This document shows positions 34,157 to 42,169 of a stretch of 64,000 nt of DNA, piece after piece. Source of the stretch: Microbacterium sp. APC 3901 (GTDB taxonomy: Bacteria; Actinomycetota; Actinomycetes; Actinomycetales; Microbacteriaceae). Below the pieces are notes generated by a model. The model was given only the letters and a program-made list of their open reading frames with translations. It ran no database searches and had not been told where the DNA came from. Positions within the stretch are counted from its first letter, which is position 1; the number at the start of each line of letters is the position of its first letter. The DNA lies in assembly GCF_030407765.1 (NCBI RefSeq), contig NZ_JASDCU010000012.1, positions 62,001-126,000 of the forward strand, in the 5' to 3' direction. Made by a program: the position numbers and the translations under genes.

Positions 34157-34483
34157 ATGCAGACGATCATCTACGGCGGAGACGCCTACCTCACGGGGGA
34201 CGACATCGCGGATGCGCTGCTGGCATACGGGCGTGCACTGGGTGAAGAAGTGCGCGCGGAGCTCGTGGAGATACCGGTGCAGGAGCCGGACGGCGCGGTC
34301 ATCAGGGCGAAGTTCCTGATCGGCCCCGCCAGCCAGATCGTGGCCAAGGAAGCGCCCGGCCGGGGCCCAGAACTCGAAGACCCCGAGCTGGTCGATCGTC
34401 TGCGCACGCTCACTCGCGGTGTGGAATCGCCCACGGCCGCTCCCGTGGACATGCCGGACGACAGCGCCTACGACCTCGGCTAG
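34157..34483 (+). CDS. Small protein, family C
   Basis: The 108-residue protein opens MQTIIYGGDAYLTGDDIADALLAYGRALGEE, then ELVEIPVQEPDGAVIRAKFLIGPASQ. The protein encoded at 38390-38746 shares this layout: I-x-Y-x-G, L-T-x-D-D-x-A-D-x-L, VEIP, DG, A, IG. The C-terminus is acidic. The family is unknown to me. TAGAAC lies 6 bases before the ATG, an imperfect leaderless box, and there is no ribosome binding site. Confidence 0.75.
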   Translation: MQTIIYGGDAYLTGDDIADALLAYGRALGEEVRAELVEIPVQEPDGAVIRAKFLIGPASQIVAKEAPGRGPELEDPELVDRLRTLTRGVESPTAAPVDMPDDSAYDLG

Positions 34484-34520
34484 AGTCGCGCTGCCGTCGC
34501 ACGCGCGACGCTCGCATCGG

Positions 34521-35717
34521 TCACTCGTGTTCGGGCAGGATCGGGCTGGACCAACCCGGATCACGGCCCATCTGCGCCGCACGCGAGACCGACATCGCCC
34601 CGAACCGGTCGCGCAGGGTGTCGAGCACCGTGTCGAGCCGCTGTTCGTCGCCCCAGTCGATCGGCAGCTCGGGCTGCATGCGGTCTGCATGATCGAGGTG
34701 CGACAGCGACAGCCCGATCAGGGTGATGCCGCGCTCGTCGATCTCGGGGAGCGCGGTGGCGAGCAGCGCTCGAGCCACCGTGAGCAGGATCGCGGTGCGA
34801 TCGGTGGCGGACCCGAGGGTGCGTGATCGCGTGGCCTTCGCGAAGTCGCCGAAGCGCAGCCGCAGCACCACCGAGCGGCATACCCGATCACCGTCGCGCA
34901 GTCGTCGCGCGAGTCGGTCGACGATCTGCGTCAGGATGAGATCGAGCTCCTCGGCCGAGCGTGGGCCCCGGCCGAGGGCGCGCTGCGAGCCGATGGATCC
35001 GCGGCGCTTGGTCGTGTCGACCGGACGCGGATCCCGCAGGCGGGCGAGGGCGTGCAGGTGCGCGCCGACGGCCTTGCCCAGCATCCGCTCGGCGGTGGCG
35101 GACTCGAGCTCGGCCAGCTGGCCGACGGTGCGGATGCCGTAGCGCTGCAGTTTCTCAGCCGTGACGGCGCCCACGCCCCACAGTCGCTCGACCGGCAGGG
35201 GGAGCAGGAACTCCTCTTCGCGCTCGGGTTCGACCACGAGCAGACCGTCTGGCTTGCTGACGGCGCTCGCGACCTTCGCGAGGAACTTCGTGCGCGCGAC
35301 GCCGACCGAGATGGCCAGCCCGACCTCCGCGCGGATGCGTTCGCGCAGGCGCACGCCGACCTCCTCGGGCGTGCCGACGATGCGCCGGAGACCCCCGACC
35401 TCGAGGAAGGCCTCATCGATCGAGAGCCCCTCGACGAGCGGCGTCGTGTCGCGGAAGATCGCGAACACGTCTTTGCTCGCGGCCGAGTAGGCCTCCATCC
35501 GCGGTGGCACGACGATCGCATCGGGACAGAGCTCGAGGGCCTGTCGGCCGCCCATGGCCGTGCGCACCCCGCGGGCCTTGGCCTCGTAGCTCGCAGCCAG
35601 CACGACCCCGCCGCCCACGATGACCGGCCTGCCGCGCAGCGCCGGGGCATCGCGCTGCTCGACCGATGCATAGAACGCGTCGAGGTCGGCATGCAGCACG
35701 GTCGCTTCGCCCCGCAT
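34521..35717 (-). CDS. dinB: DNA polymerase IV
   Basis: The 398-residue Y-family polymerase has the catalytic acidic residues in HADLDAFYASVEQ (D11) and LSIDEAFLEV (D101, E102), the AASYEAKARGVRTAMGG finger segment, helix-hairpin-helix positions (LWGVGAVTAEKLQRYGIRTVGQLAEL) and a little-finger domain. It performs error-prone translesion synthesis in the cytoplasm. ATG 35717 follows GGGAGAACAGG; an ATG further upstream would only add a basic tail. No LexA box was identified nearby. Confidence 0.93.
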   Translation of the reverse strand: MRGEATVLHADLDAFYASVEQRDAPALRGRPVIVGGGVVLAASYEAKARGVRTAMGGRQALELCPDAIVVPPRMEAYSAASKDVFAIFRDTTPLVEGLSIDEAFLEVGGLRRIVGTPEEVGVRLRERIRAEVGLAISVGVARTKFLAKVASAVSKPDGLLVVEPEREEEFLLPLPVERLWGVGAVTAEKLQRYGIRTVGQLAELESATAERMLGKAVGAHLHALARLRDPRPVDTTKRRGSIGSQRALGRGPRSAEELDLILTQIVDRLARRLRDGDRVCRSVVLRLRFGDFAKATRSRTLGSATDRTAILLTVARALLATALPEIDERGITLIGLSLSHLDHADRMQPELPIDWGDEQRLDTVLDTLRDRFGAMSVSRAAQMGRDPGWSSPILPEHE

Positions 35718-35767
35718 CCTGTTCTCCCGTCGACGTGCAGATCGTCGCACGCACCGGGGACATCGGC

Positions 35768-36430
35768 TCAGGCGGCGACGAGGCGCGAGGAGAAGGCGCG
35801 GATGCGCTGGACGAGAGTGTCGAACGCGGCGTCGAAGGCGGCGGGAGTGCCGATGCGGGCGGGATCGCGGATCGACCAGTGCAGATCGTCGCTGGCGTGG
35901 AGCCGCTCATGGGCGTCGTCGCACACGGTGATGACCAGGTCGCCGTCGGTGCGTACCTCGTCGATGTGGCGGGGCGGCTGCACGGGGTCGATGACGAGCC
36001 CGTGCCGAGCGGCCGCCGCGGTGGCCTCGGGATTCACCGTCTCAGCCGGTCTGGTGCCTGCCGAGGCGACCGCCACCTGGCTCGTGTCGCGCCAGATCGC
36101 CTCGGCCAGCTGCGACCGGGCGGAGTTCGCGGTGCAGACGAACAGCACACGGCGAGGCGGGGCGACGCTGGGCGGCGCGAGCGTGTCGAACACCTCGGGC
36201 CGCAGACCGATGTAGCTGCGTCGACGGTCGAATTCCGAGCGGGTGCGCGCGACGATCTGCGCGGACTCCAGCACTCCGAGATGGTGCGCGATCAGGTTCG
36301 ACCGGAGGTCGAGAGCCGACCCGATCTCGGAGGAGGACAGATCACCGAGCGTGAGCAGATCGACGATCCGCAGGCGCGTCTGATCGGCGAGTGCGGCGAA
36401 GATGCCGGCGCGGCGTTCGAGATCGGTCAT
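35768..36430 (-). CDS. ArsR regulator fused to an arsenate reductase/LMW phosphatase domain
   Basis: The 220-residue protein joins an ArsR-type winged helix (residues about 1-85: ERRAGIFAALADQTRLRIVDLLTLGDLSSSEIGSALDLRSNLIAHHLGVLE) to a low-molecular-weight phosphatase/ArsC domain with the C-x5-R loop VCTANSARS (C99 to R105) and a general-acid D-P (SIRDPA). Classical ArsR metal cysteines are not seen in the winged helix. The fusion suggests a regulator tied to arsenate or phosphotyrosine chemistry. No arsenic pump gene is adjacent. Confidence 0.88.
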   Translation of the reverse strand: MTDLERRAGIFAALADQTRLRIVDLLTLGDLSSSEIGSALDLRSNLIAHHLGVLESAQIVARTRSEFDRRRSYIGLRPEVFDTLAPPSVAPPRRVLFVCTANSARSQLAEAIWRDTSQVAVASAGTRPAETVNPEATAAAARHGLVIDPVQPPRHIDEVRTDGDLVITVCDDAHERLHASDDLHWSIRDPARIGTPAAFDAAFDTLVQRIRAFSSRLVAA

Positions 36431-36473
36431 CGTTCCCATCCATATCACGGCACGGCAGGTGTGTCCATGGCCA

Positions 36474-36501
36474 TTGACTCAATCTCTGCTGACCCTATTC
36501 T
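36474..36501 (+). promoter_or_regulatory. Promoter of the DUF6458-PAP2-DUF1206 operon
   Basis: TTGACT (36474-36479), 16 bases, then TATTCT (36496-36501), about 45 bases before the ATG at 36547. GGAGAGGAA serves as the ribosome binding site. Confidence 0.55.
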
Positions 36502-36546
36502 TGTCGTCGCGAGTCCGCGAACGCGGGCCCGGAGAGGAATGGACAT

Positions 36547-36807
36547 ATGGGTATCGGAAGCGGCATCGCGCTCTTCGTCATCGGAGCGATCCTCGTCTTC
36601 GCACTCAACATCGACACCGGCGGGTACGTCGACCTCGACCTGATCGGCTACATCCTCATGGGTGCCGGAGTCGTCGTCTTCCTGATCAGCCTCGTCCTCA
36701 CGATGCGCAGTCGCCGCACCGAGACCGTCGACCGCACCGCCGTCGACCCGGCGACCGGCGACCGCGTGACCCGTCGCAGCATGCGCGACAACGAACCCCT
36801 CGCCTGA
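36547..36807 (+). CDS. DUF6458 family small membrane protein
   Basis: The 86-residue protein has two membrane helices (GIGSGIALFVIGAILVFALNI and LIGYILMGAGVVVFLISLVLT) joined by a short loop, then a basic hydrophilic tail. This is the DUF6458 layout, conserved in actinobacteria and without assigned function. It is first in a membrane-protein operon; the PAP2 gene starts 7 bp after its stop codon. Confidence 0.85.
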   Translation: MGIGSGIALFVIGAILVFALNIDTGGYVDLDLIGYILMGAGVVVFLISLVLTMRSRRTETVDRTAVDPATGDRVTRRSMRDNEPLA

Positions 36808-36814
36808 TCTCGGC

Positions 36815-37489
36815 ATGACCGAGGTGCAGCGCGGCACCGGCGCGATCGTCGTCGGTGCCGCAGCGACCCTCGCGTTCGTCGTGCTGCGAGCCGTGGTGGC
36901 CCTCGGCGGTCACGAGCCGCTCGTCGTCGACGTCTGGTGGAACGAGCTGATGGTCGCACTCACTGATGACGCCTGGCTCGTCGTGGCCTGGGTGCCCGCG
37001 GTCGTGGGCGGCACGATCGGCATGATCGTCATCGGCGTTCTGCTGATCGCCGCATTCCTCTGGCGCGGACGCCGGGGGGATGCCGTGACACTGGCGATCG
37101 CGATGGTCACCGTCGTCGCGATCGGAGCGACGATGGCTGCGGTGATCGGCCGCACCCGCCCCGCCGACTCGCTCGCAGAGAGCGTCGCGACCTCCTTCCC
37201 GTCGGGGCACACGGCTGTGGCCACGACCGTGGTGGTGATCCTCGGACTCGTGCTCCGACGCCGCTGGGTGTGGGTCGTCGGTGTCGTGTGGATCGCACTC
37301 ATGATGTGGAGCCGCACCTACCTCCACGCCCACTGGCTCAGCGATGTGGTCGCGGGCATGCTCGAGGGCGTCGCCGTCGCCACATTCGTGTGGGCCTGCG
37401 TCCAGGCGACGCGTGCACGCCGCCTGGCTCGTGACCGCAGAACCTCAGACATCTCCGAAGAACCGATCGAAAGCACTGTGACTCCATGA
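36815..37489 (+). CDS. PAP2-family phosphatase
   Basis: The 224-residue integral membrane protein carries the three phosphatase motifs: IGRTRPAD (first, shortened), FPSGHTAV (PSGH), and SRTYLHAHWLSDVVAG (SR-x5-H-x3-D). It should dephosphorylate a lipid phosphate, such as phosphatidic acid or undecaprenyl diphosphate, on the outer face. Its stop codon overlaps the start of the DUF1206 gene by 4 bp. Confidence 0.9.
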   Translation: MTEVQRGTGAIVVGAAATLAFVVLRAVVALGGHEPLVVDVWWNELMVALTDDAWLVVAWVPAVVGGTIGMIVIGVLLIAAFLWRGRRGDAVTLAIAMVTVVAIGATMAAVIGRTRPADSLAESVATSFPSGHTAVATTVVVILGLVLRRRWVWVVGVVWIALMMWSRTYLHAHWLSDVVAGMLEGVAVATFVWACVQATRARRLARDRRTSDISEEPIESTVTP

Positions 37490-38298
37490 ACACTCGCGAC
37501 TCGGCCGCCTCCACCGCGAGGGCCGCTCAGGACTCGACCGCCTTCCGCGTGCTCGCTCGCGTCGGCTATGTCGTGCTGGGCATCCTGCACATCCTCATCG
37601 GCGGGATCGCGATCTCGATCGCCACGGGCGGGGGCGGCGAGAACGCCGACCAGGGTGGTGCCCTGCAGCAGATCCAGGAGTCTCCGGCCGGCGTGTTCCT
37701 GCTCTGGCTGATCGTGCTCGGCCTGTTCGCACTCGCGATCTGGCAGATCGCCGAGGCCGTCGTCGAACGTGATCCCGATGCGAAGAAGATGTGGGCGCAC
37801 AGGGCGAAGTTCGTGGGCACCGCCGTCGCCTACCTGGCGATCGGCGCGACGGCTCTGGTCTATGCACTCGGCGGCCAGTCGCAGTCGTCCGAATCGTCGC
37901 AGTCCTTCAGCGCGAAGCTGCTGGCGGCGCCGGCCGGCGTCGTGCTGCTCGTGCTGGTCGGGCTCGGCGTGGCCGCGGTCGGGATCGCCTTCATCGTGCG
38001 CGGAATCACCCGGGCGTTCATGGAGCATCTCTCTGTGCCGTCGGCGAAGGCACGCTCGGGCATCACGGCGTTCGGTGTGGCCGGCTACGTCGCCAAGGGC
38101 ATCGCGGTCGGGGTGGCGGGAGTGCTCTTCGTCATCGCGGCGCTGACCCACGACCCCGAGACCGCCGGCGGCTTGGACTCTGCGCTGCGCGCTCTGGCAG
38201 GGCTGCCGTTCGGAGCTGTCATCCTCTGGGTCGTCGGTGCCGGCCTCGCCCTCTACGGCCTGTTCTGCTTCGCCCGCGCGCGATACGCCCGGATGTGA
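37486..38298 (+). CDS. DUF1206 membrane protein
   Basis: The 270-residue protein consists of three repeats of a two-helix unit, each opening with a pattern like ARVGYVVLGILHILIGGIAI, AHRAKFVGTAVAYLAIGATAL and AFGVAGYVAKGIAVGVAGVLF. This is the DUF1206 architecture; the function is unknown. It is the last gene of the operon with DUF6458 and PAP2. Confidence 0.88.
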   Translation: MNTRDSAASTARAAQDSTAFRVLARVGYVVLGILHILIGGIAISIATGGGGENADQGGALQQIQESPAGVFLLWLIVLGLFALAIWQIAEAVVERDPDAKKMWAHRAKFVGTAVAYLAIGATALVYALGGQSQSSESSQSFSAKLLAAPAGVVLLVLVGLGVAAVGIAFIVRGITRAFMEHLSVPSAKARSGITAFGVAGYVAKGIAVGVAGVLFVIAALTHDPETAGGLDSALRALAGLPFGAVILWVVGAGLALYGLFCFARARYARM

Positions 38299-38389
38299 GC
38301 GGACTCATCCGGCTCCGTCGCACCTATCGAACCGCACCGGGTGACGCAACCCTGAAACGCGGATTCGTGAGCTCGGCGAGGATGGAGCC

Positions 38390-38746
38390 ATGAAGATCGT
38401 CTCGTATGCAGGCCAGCAGCTGGTGACCACGGATGACGTGGCCGATTCCCTCGTGACCCTCGCGGCAGCAGTCGCGAAGGAGGGAGAGGCCGATGCGGTG
38501 GAGATCCCCATCCTCGTCGACGGCCGCGAGGACTGCGCCGATCTGGTGATCGGAGTCGGGAACGACCTGTTGGTCGGACCGCACGAGTTCGACGACGACG
38601 AGCCGGACTTCAGTGAGCACGCGGCGAGGCTGCAGGCGCACCGCCTCTATCCGGACTCGCCGGATGCCGTCGATGACGACTCCGAGTCCGACTGGCACCT
38701 CGACGTGGACCTCGACATCGACCGGTCCTCCTCGATCCCGCACTGA
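38390..38746 (+). CDS. Small protein, family C (paralogue of 34157-34483)
   Basis: The 118-residue protein opens MKIVSYAGQQLVTTDDVADSLVTLAAAVAKEGEADAVEIPILVDG, matching the family C protein at 34157. It ends in a long Asp/Glu/Ser-rich tail. GGATGGAG precedes the ATG, so unlike the copy at 34157 it has a normal ribosome binding site. CTCCT-ACGC-AGGAG (38756-38769) after the stop codon is a weak hairpin. Function unknown. Confidence 0.72.
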   Translation: MKIVSYAGQQLVTTDDVADSLVTLAAAVAKEGEADAVEIPILVDGREDCADLVIGVGNDLLVGPHEFDDDEPDFSEHAARLQAHRLYPDSPDAVDDDSESDWHLDVDLDIDRSSSIPH

Positions 38747-38784
38747 TCGCCACCGCTCCTACGCAGGAGGAAGGGCGAGCCGTG

Positions 38785-39723
38785 CTATGGCCGGAGCGCC
38801 GGGAAGGTCCAACTTCCGTCGGCGATCTCCGCTCGCGGACGGTAGAGCCGCACGAGGTAGTTCCATCCGTCCGGGGTCGGAATGGCATTCGCCGTTCCCG
38901 CCGGCCAGTCACCGAAACGCACCGTGATCGAGCCGTCCGCATTCGGCTCGCCGGTGATGCTGTTGACCGTGTAGGCGCCGGCGTCGTTGGGCTCGAAGTA
39001 GCCCGCGGCGTTGTACACCGAGATGGACCAGAACCCGTCGACGGGCACATCTGCGACGGTGAGCTCGTATCGTCCGGGAGGCAGGCCGGGGTCGACGCCG
39101 ATGTACCTCGCCTCGCTGGTCGGCAGGCCGCCCCACCCGGCCGCCGTGCCGATGAGGTGTCGGATCGGGTCGGTCTCCTCGATCGAGCCGAACATGCGGT
39201 CGAACCCGGTGAGATGCCGAGCGAGAGTGAGCAGGGCATTGCGCGTGTCGTCGAAGGACGCGCGGTCGTAGTCAGGTGACACGAAGGGCGACGCGGATGC
39301 CGCGTTCAGGCCGAGCTGATCCTGCAGCGCAGCGACGGCCTCGAGGTCCGCAGCATCCTGAGGGTCGACGAGGATGCGCACGGCCAGCACGACGTAGGGG
39401 GAGCCGAAGTCCTCGACGGTCAGCGTGTGTTCTCCGGGGTCGTGGAACACGCGGTTGATGTGGTGATCCTGGTTGACGACCATCACCGAGAGGTAGCGGT
39501 CGCCGTGCGCAGGAATCGTGAAGCGGGCGCCGGCGGAGATGTCGACGACGGCGACGCTGTAGAGCGTGTCGCGGTTGAGGCGGATGACGGTCTGGCGATC
39601 GATCGCGGCGGGAGCCCTGTTGTGCAGGAACCGATTGACGCCGCCCGCGTCTCGCTGCAGGTCCTGGAGCATGCGATCGTTCTCGGCTCGGACGAAGTTG
39701 TCGGAGTTCACGATGATGGCCAT
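38785..39723 (-). CDS. DUF1254/DUF1214 domain protein
   Basis: The 312-residue soluble protein opens VNSDNFVRAENDRMLQDLQRDAGGVNRFLHNRAPAAIDRQTVIRLNRDTLYSVAVVDIS (DUF1254) and ends with the DUF1214 half (DGFWSISVYNAAGYFEPNDAGAYTVNSITG and a final LVRLYRP). No signal peptide is seen. The biochemical role is not established. It is divergent from the MFS exporter gene across 146 bp. Confidence 0.88.
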   Translation of the reverse strand: MAIIVNSDNFVRAENDRMLQDLQRDAGGVNRFLHNRAPAAIDRQTVIRLNRDTLYSVAVVDISAGARFTIPAHGDRYLSVMVVNQDHHINRVFHDPGEHTLTVEDFGSPYVVLAVRILVDPQDAADLEAVAALQDQLGLNAASASPFVSPDYDRASFDDTRNALLTLARHLTGFDRMFGSIEETDPIRHLIGTAAGWGGLPTSEARYIGVDPGLPPGRYELTVADVPVDGFWSISVYNAAGYFEPNDAGAYTVNSITGEPNADGSITVRFGDWPAGTANAIPTPDGWNYLVRLYRPRAEIADGSWTFPALRP

Positions 39724-39801
39724 GCCCGATGCTCACACATCTGCATCGTCGCGCACCACCCCTGAAAGCGAGGCTCCGACAATGGTTGCTCCCGGTCTAC
39801 A

Positions 39802-39847
39802 GTTGCACTTTCGCAACCAATAGGCGTATAGTTGACTCTTATCAACT
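39802..39847. promoter_or_regulatory. Exporter promoter with twin MarR-type operators
   Basis: The promoter is TTGCAC (39803-39808), 18 bases, TATAGT (39827-39832). Two inverted repeats of equal geometry overlap it: GTTGCACTTTCGCAAC (39802-39817) on the -35 and AGTTGACTCTTATCAACT (39830-39847) on the -10 and start site. Their centres are 29 bp apart. The MarR gene directly after the exporter (41590) is the likely repressor. Confidence 0.7.
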
Positions 39848-39869
39848 TTCTACACAGGAGCACTCCACT

Positions 39870-41588
39870 GTGACCAACATCTCTCACACCTCTTCAGCCG
39901 AGGCGACGCGTTCGCCTCGCGAGGTCTTCACCGCGATCTCGGGCCTCGTCGTCGGCATGTTCGTCGCCGTGCTCTCGGGAACCGTGGTCTCGACCTCGAT
40001 GCCCGTCATCATCGCCGACCTCGGCGGCACCCAGTCGCAGTACACCTGGGTCATCACGGCCAGTCTTCTGGCGACCGCCGTGTCGACGCCCATCTGGGGC
40101 AAGCTCGCCGACCTCGTCGATCGCAAGATCCTCGTGCAGCTGTCCCTCATCATCTTCACCGTCGGCACCGTGATCGCCGGCTTCTCGACCGACACGAACA
40201 TGCTCATCGCCGTCCGCGTGATCCAGGGCATCGGCGTCGGCGGACTGATGTCGCTCGTGATGATCGCGGTCGCCCTCATCATCTCCCCGCGTGAGCGTGG
40301 CAAGTACATGGGCGTCGTCGGCGGCATCATGGCACTCGGCACCATCGGCGGCCCGCTGCTCGGTGGACTCCTCACCGATGTGTGGGGCTGGCGCTCGAAC
40401 TTCTTCGTCGGCGTGCCCTTCGCGATTCTCGCCCTCGTGCTGCTGCAGTTCACTCTGCACCTGCCCAAGCCGCAGCGAGACAGCAAGGTGTCGATCGACT
40501 ACTTCGGCATCGTCCTGCTCGCCGTCGGCGTCTCGACCCTGCTCATCTGGGTCTCGATGGGCGGCAGCGAGTTCGATTGGGACTCGTCGACCAGCATCGT
40601 GCTCGCCGTCATCGCGGGTGTCGCGATCGCGGGCTTCATCACCATCGAGTTCTTCGTCAAGGAACCGATCGTGCCGATGTCGCTGTTCCGCAACCGCACC
40701 TTCACGCTGTCGGTCATCGCCTCCATCGCCATCGGCGTCTCGATGTTCGCGACCTCGGTGTTCCTCGCCCAGTACTTCCAGCTCGCCCGCGGTGCCACAC
40801 CGACCGAGTCCGGTCTCATGACCATCCCGATGATCATCGGCCAGATGGGCGCGTCGATCATCATCGGCCAGCTCGTCAGCCGGTTCGGCAAGTGGAAGGG
40901 CTGGATGATCACCGGCTCGGTGCTCACCACGGTGGGCGTCAGCCTGATGTCGACGCTGCGCTACGACACCCCGTTCCCCCTGGTCGCGACATACATGTTC
41001 GTGCTCGGCGCCGGGCTCGGCATGGTCATGCAGAACCTCACCCTCATCGTGCAGAACGACACGGCTCCGCAGCAGCTGGGCGCGGCGTCGTCGAACGTCA
41101 ACTTCTTCCGCACGATCGCCGGCACCATCGGCGTGACCATCATGGGTGCGACCCTCTCGACGAGCGTCGCGAACTACATCACCGATGCGCTCGACGGCTT
41201 CACGCCGACGACGCCCGAAGAGGTCGACGCCCTGAAGCACCTCGCTTCGGGCGACGTGCCGAAGGTCACGCAGCTCCCCGACACGATCCGCTCGATCGTC
41301 GAGGGCGCCTACGGCCACGGCATCGCCGACGCCTTCATCATCGCCATCCCGCTCGCGGTGATCGCGATCATCGCGATCGCGTTCATCAAGAACAAGCCGC
41401 TGTCGACCAAGAACGCCGCCGAGCAGCTGCGCGAGCAGGCCGAGGAGTCGGTGCTCGAGGTCTCGGAGGCAGAGGTCGGCGCCACGATGTCGACCGGAAC
41501 GATCCGACTCTCCGGCACCGACTCCGCCTCGACCTCGACCGGGTCGGTGACCGTGCTCGAGCGAGACGACCGGGAGTCGAGGCGCTGA
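39870..41588 (+). CDS. MFS multidrug exporter (DHA2/EmrB-QacA type, 14 helices)
   Basis: The 572-residue protein has the 14-helix DHA2 pattern, with helix 1 (GLVVGMFVAVLSGTVVSTSMPVIIADLGG), motif A (GKLADLVDRKILVQ) and motif C (GGIMALGTIGGPLLGGLL), and an acidic C-terminal tail after residue about 520. It should expel toxic compounds by proton antiport. The GTG at 39870 has a clear ACAGGAG site. The MarR gene starts 1 bp after its stop codon. Confidence 0.92.
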   Translation: MTNISHTSSAEATRSPREVFTAISGLVVGMFVAVLSGTVVSTSMPVIIADLGGTQSQYTWVITASLLATAVSTPIWGKLADLVDRKILVQLSLIIFTVGTVIAGFSTDTNMLIAVRVIQGIGVGGLMSLVMIAVALIISPRERGKYMGVVGGIMALGTIGGPLLGGLLTDVWGWRSNFFVGVPFAILALVLLQFTLHLPKPQRDSKVSIDYFGIVLLAVGVSTLLIWVSMGGSEFDWDSSTSIVLAVIAGVAIAGFITIEFFVKEPIVPMSLFRNRTFTLSVIASIAIGVSMFATSVFLAQYFQLARGATPTESGLMTIPMIIGQMGASIIIGQLVSRFGKWKGWMITGSVLTTVGVSLMSTLRYDTPFPLVATYMFVLGAGLGMVMQNLTLIVQNDTAPQQLGAASSNVNFFRTIAGTIGVTIMGATLSTSVANYITDALDGFTPTTPEEVDALKHLASGDVPKVTQLPDTIRSIVEGAYGHGIADAFIIAIPLAVIAIIAIAFIKNKPLSTKNAAEQLREQAEESVLEVSEAEVGATMSTGTIRLSGTDSASTSTGSVTVLERDDRESRR

Positions 41589-41589
41589 C

Positions 41590-42045
41590 ATGACCACCCC
41601 TGTGGCGGTCGAGCCCGCCGATGTCGACACCGCGCTCGGCGACCTGCAGACGCATCTCAACCTGATCTTCGCGAGGACCAGGACGCTCTGGAAGGAGTCG
41701 GCCGCGCGCATCGACCCCGAGCTGCAGGTGGGCGGCTACAAGCTGCTGACCTTCATCGAACGGGCCGAGTCGGCGAATGCGCACGAGCTGGCCGAGCGCT
41801 TCGAGATGGACAAGTCGGTCATCAGCCGTCAGGTGCGGATGCTCGAGGAGCTCGGCCTGATCGAGTCGCGGCCTGACGAGCGAGACGGCCGGTTGCGGGT
41901 GCTGACGCCCACACCGACCGCCTGTGCCGTGCTCGCCGAGCTGCGCAGAGACCACGCGTCACGTCTGCGGACGATCGTGGCCGAGCTCACGCAGGACGAG
42001 ATCCAGGCGGCATCCAAGGTCTTCCGCCTGTTGGCCGAGGTCTGA
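41590..42045 (+). CDS. MarR family regulator of the exporter
   Basis: The 151-residue protein has the MarR winged helix: LLTFIERAESANAHELAERFEMDKSVISRQVRMLEELGLIESRPDERDGRLRVLTPT. It closely resembles the MarR protein at 44715 (shared DKS-VSR-VR-LE-LGL-ES core), so the two are paralogues. It is co-transcribed with the exporter and probably represses it through the twin sites at 39802-39847, releasing them on ligand binding. Confidence 0.9.
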   Translation: MTTPVAVEPADVDTALGDLQTHLNLIFARTRTLWKESAARIDPELQVGGYKLLTFIERAESANAHELAERFEMDKSVISRQVRMLEELGLIESRPDERDGRLRVLTPTPTACAVLAELRRDHASRLRTIVAELTQDEIQAASKVFRLLAEV

Positions 42046-42053
42046 CCGAAGAA

Positions 42054-42083
42054 CCGGGCCGATCACGCGACGTATCGGCCCGG
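42054..42083 (+). terminator. Terminator-like hairpin after the exporter-marR operon
   Basis: CCGGGCCGAT (42054-42063) pairs with ATCGGCCCGG (42074-42083), a perfect 10-bp stem with a 10-base loop, 9 bp after the marR stop codon. Only a short GTTGT follows. Confidence 0.6.
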
Positions 42084-42090
42084 GTTGTCG

Positions 42091-42134
42091 ATCGCGAAAT
42101 ATTGTGGTTCAGTCGAATGTCTTGACTTCGCGAT
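42091..42134. promoter_or_regulatory. Spaced inverted repeat upstream of the compatible-solute operon
   Basis: ATCGCGAA (42091-42098) and TTCGCGAT (42127-42134) are perfect inverted copies, 28 bases apart, in the 124-bp gap before the permease at 42170. They could bind a regulator. No convincing -10/-35 pair was found. Confidence 0.35.
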
Positions 42135-42169
42135 TCGGCGTCCCAAGACCGTAAAGAACGGTACGTCGG

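Noticed and set aside
39894..41711. Long minus-strand open frame opposite the MFS exporter
   Set aside because: Antisense of a conserved membrane protein; Asp/Glu/His/Arg-rich with no domain.
42122..42157. TTGACT ... TAAAGA as promoter of the compatible-solute operon
   Set aside because: The spacer would be 24 bases, too long for a normal promoter.
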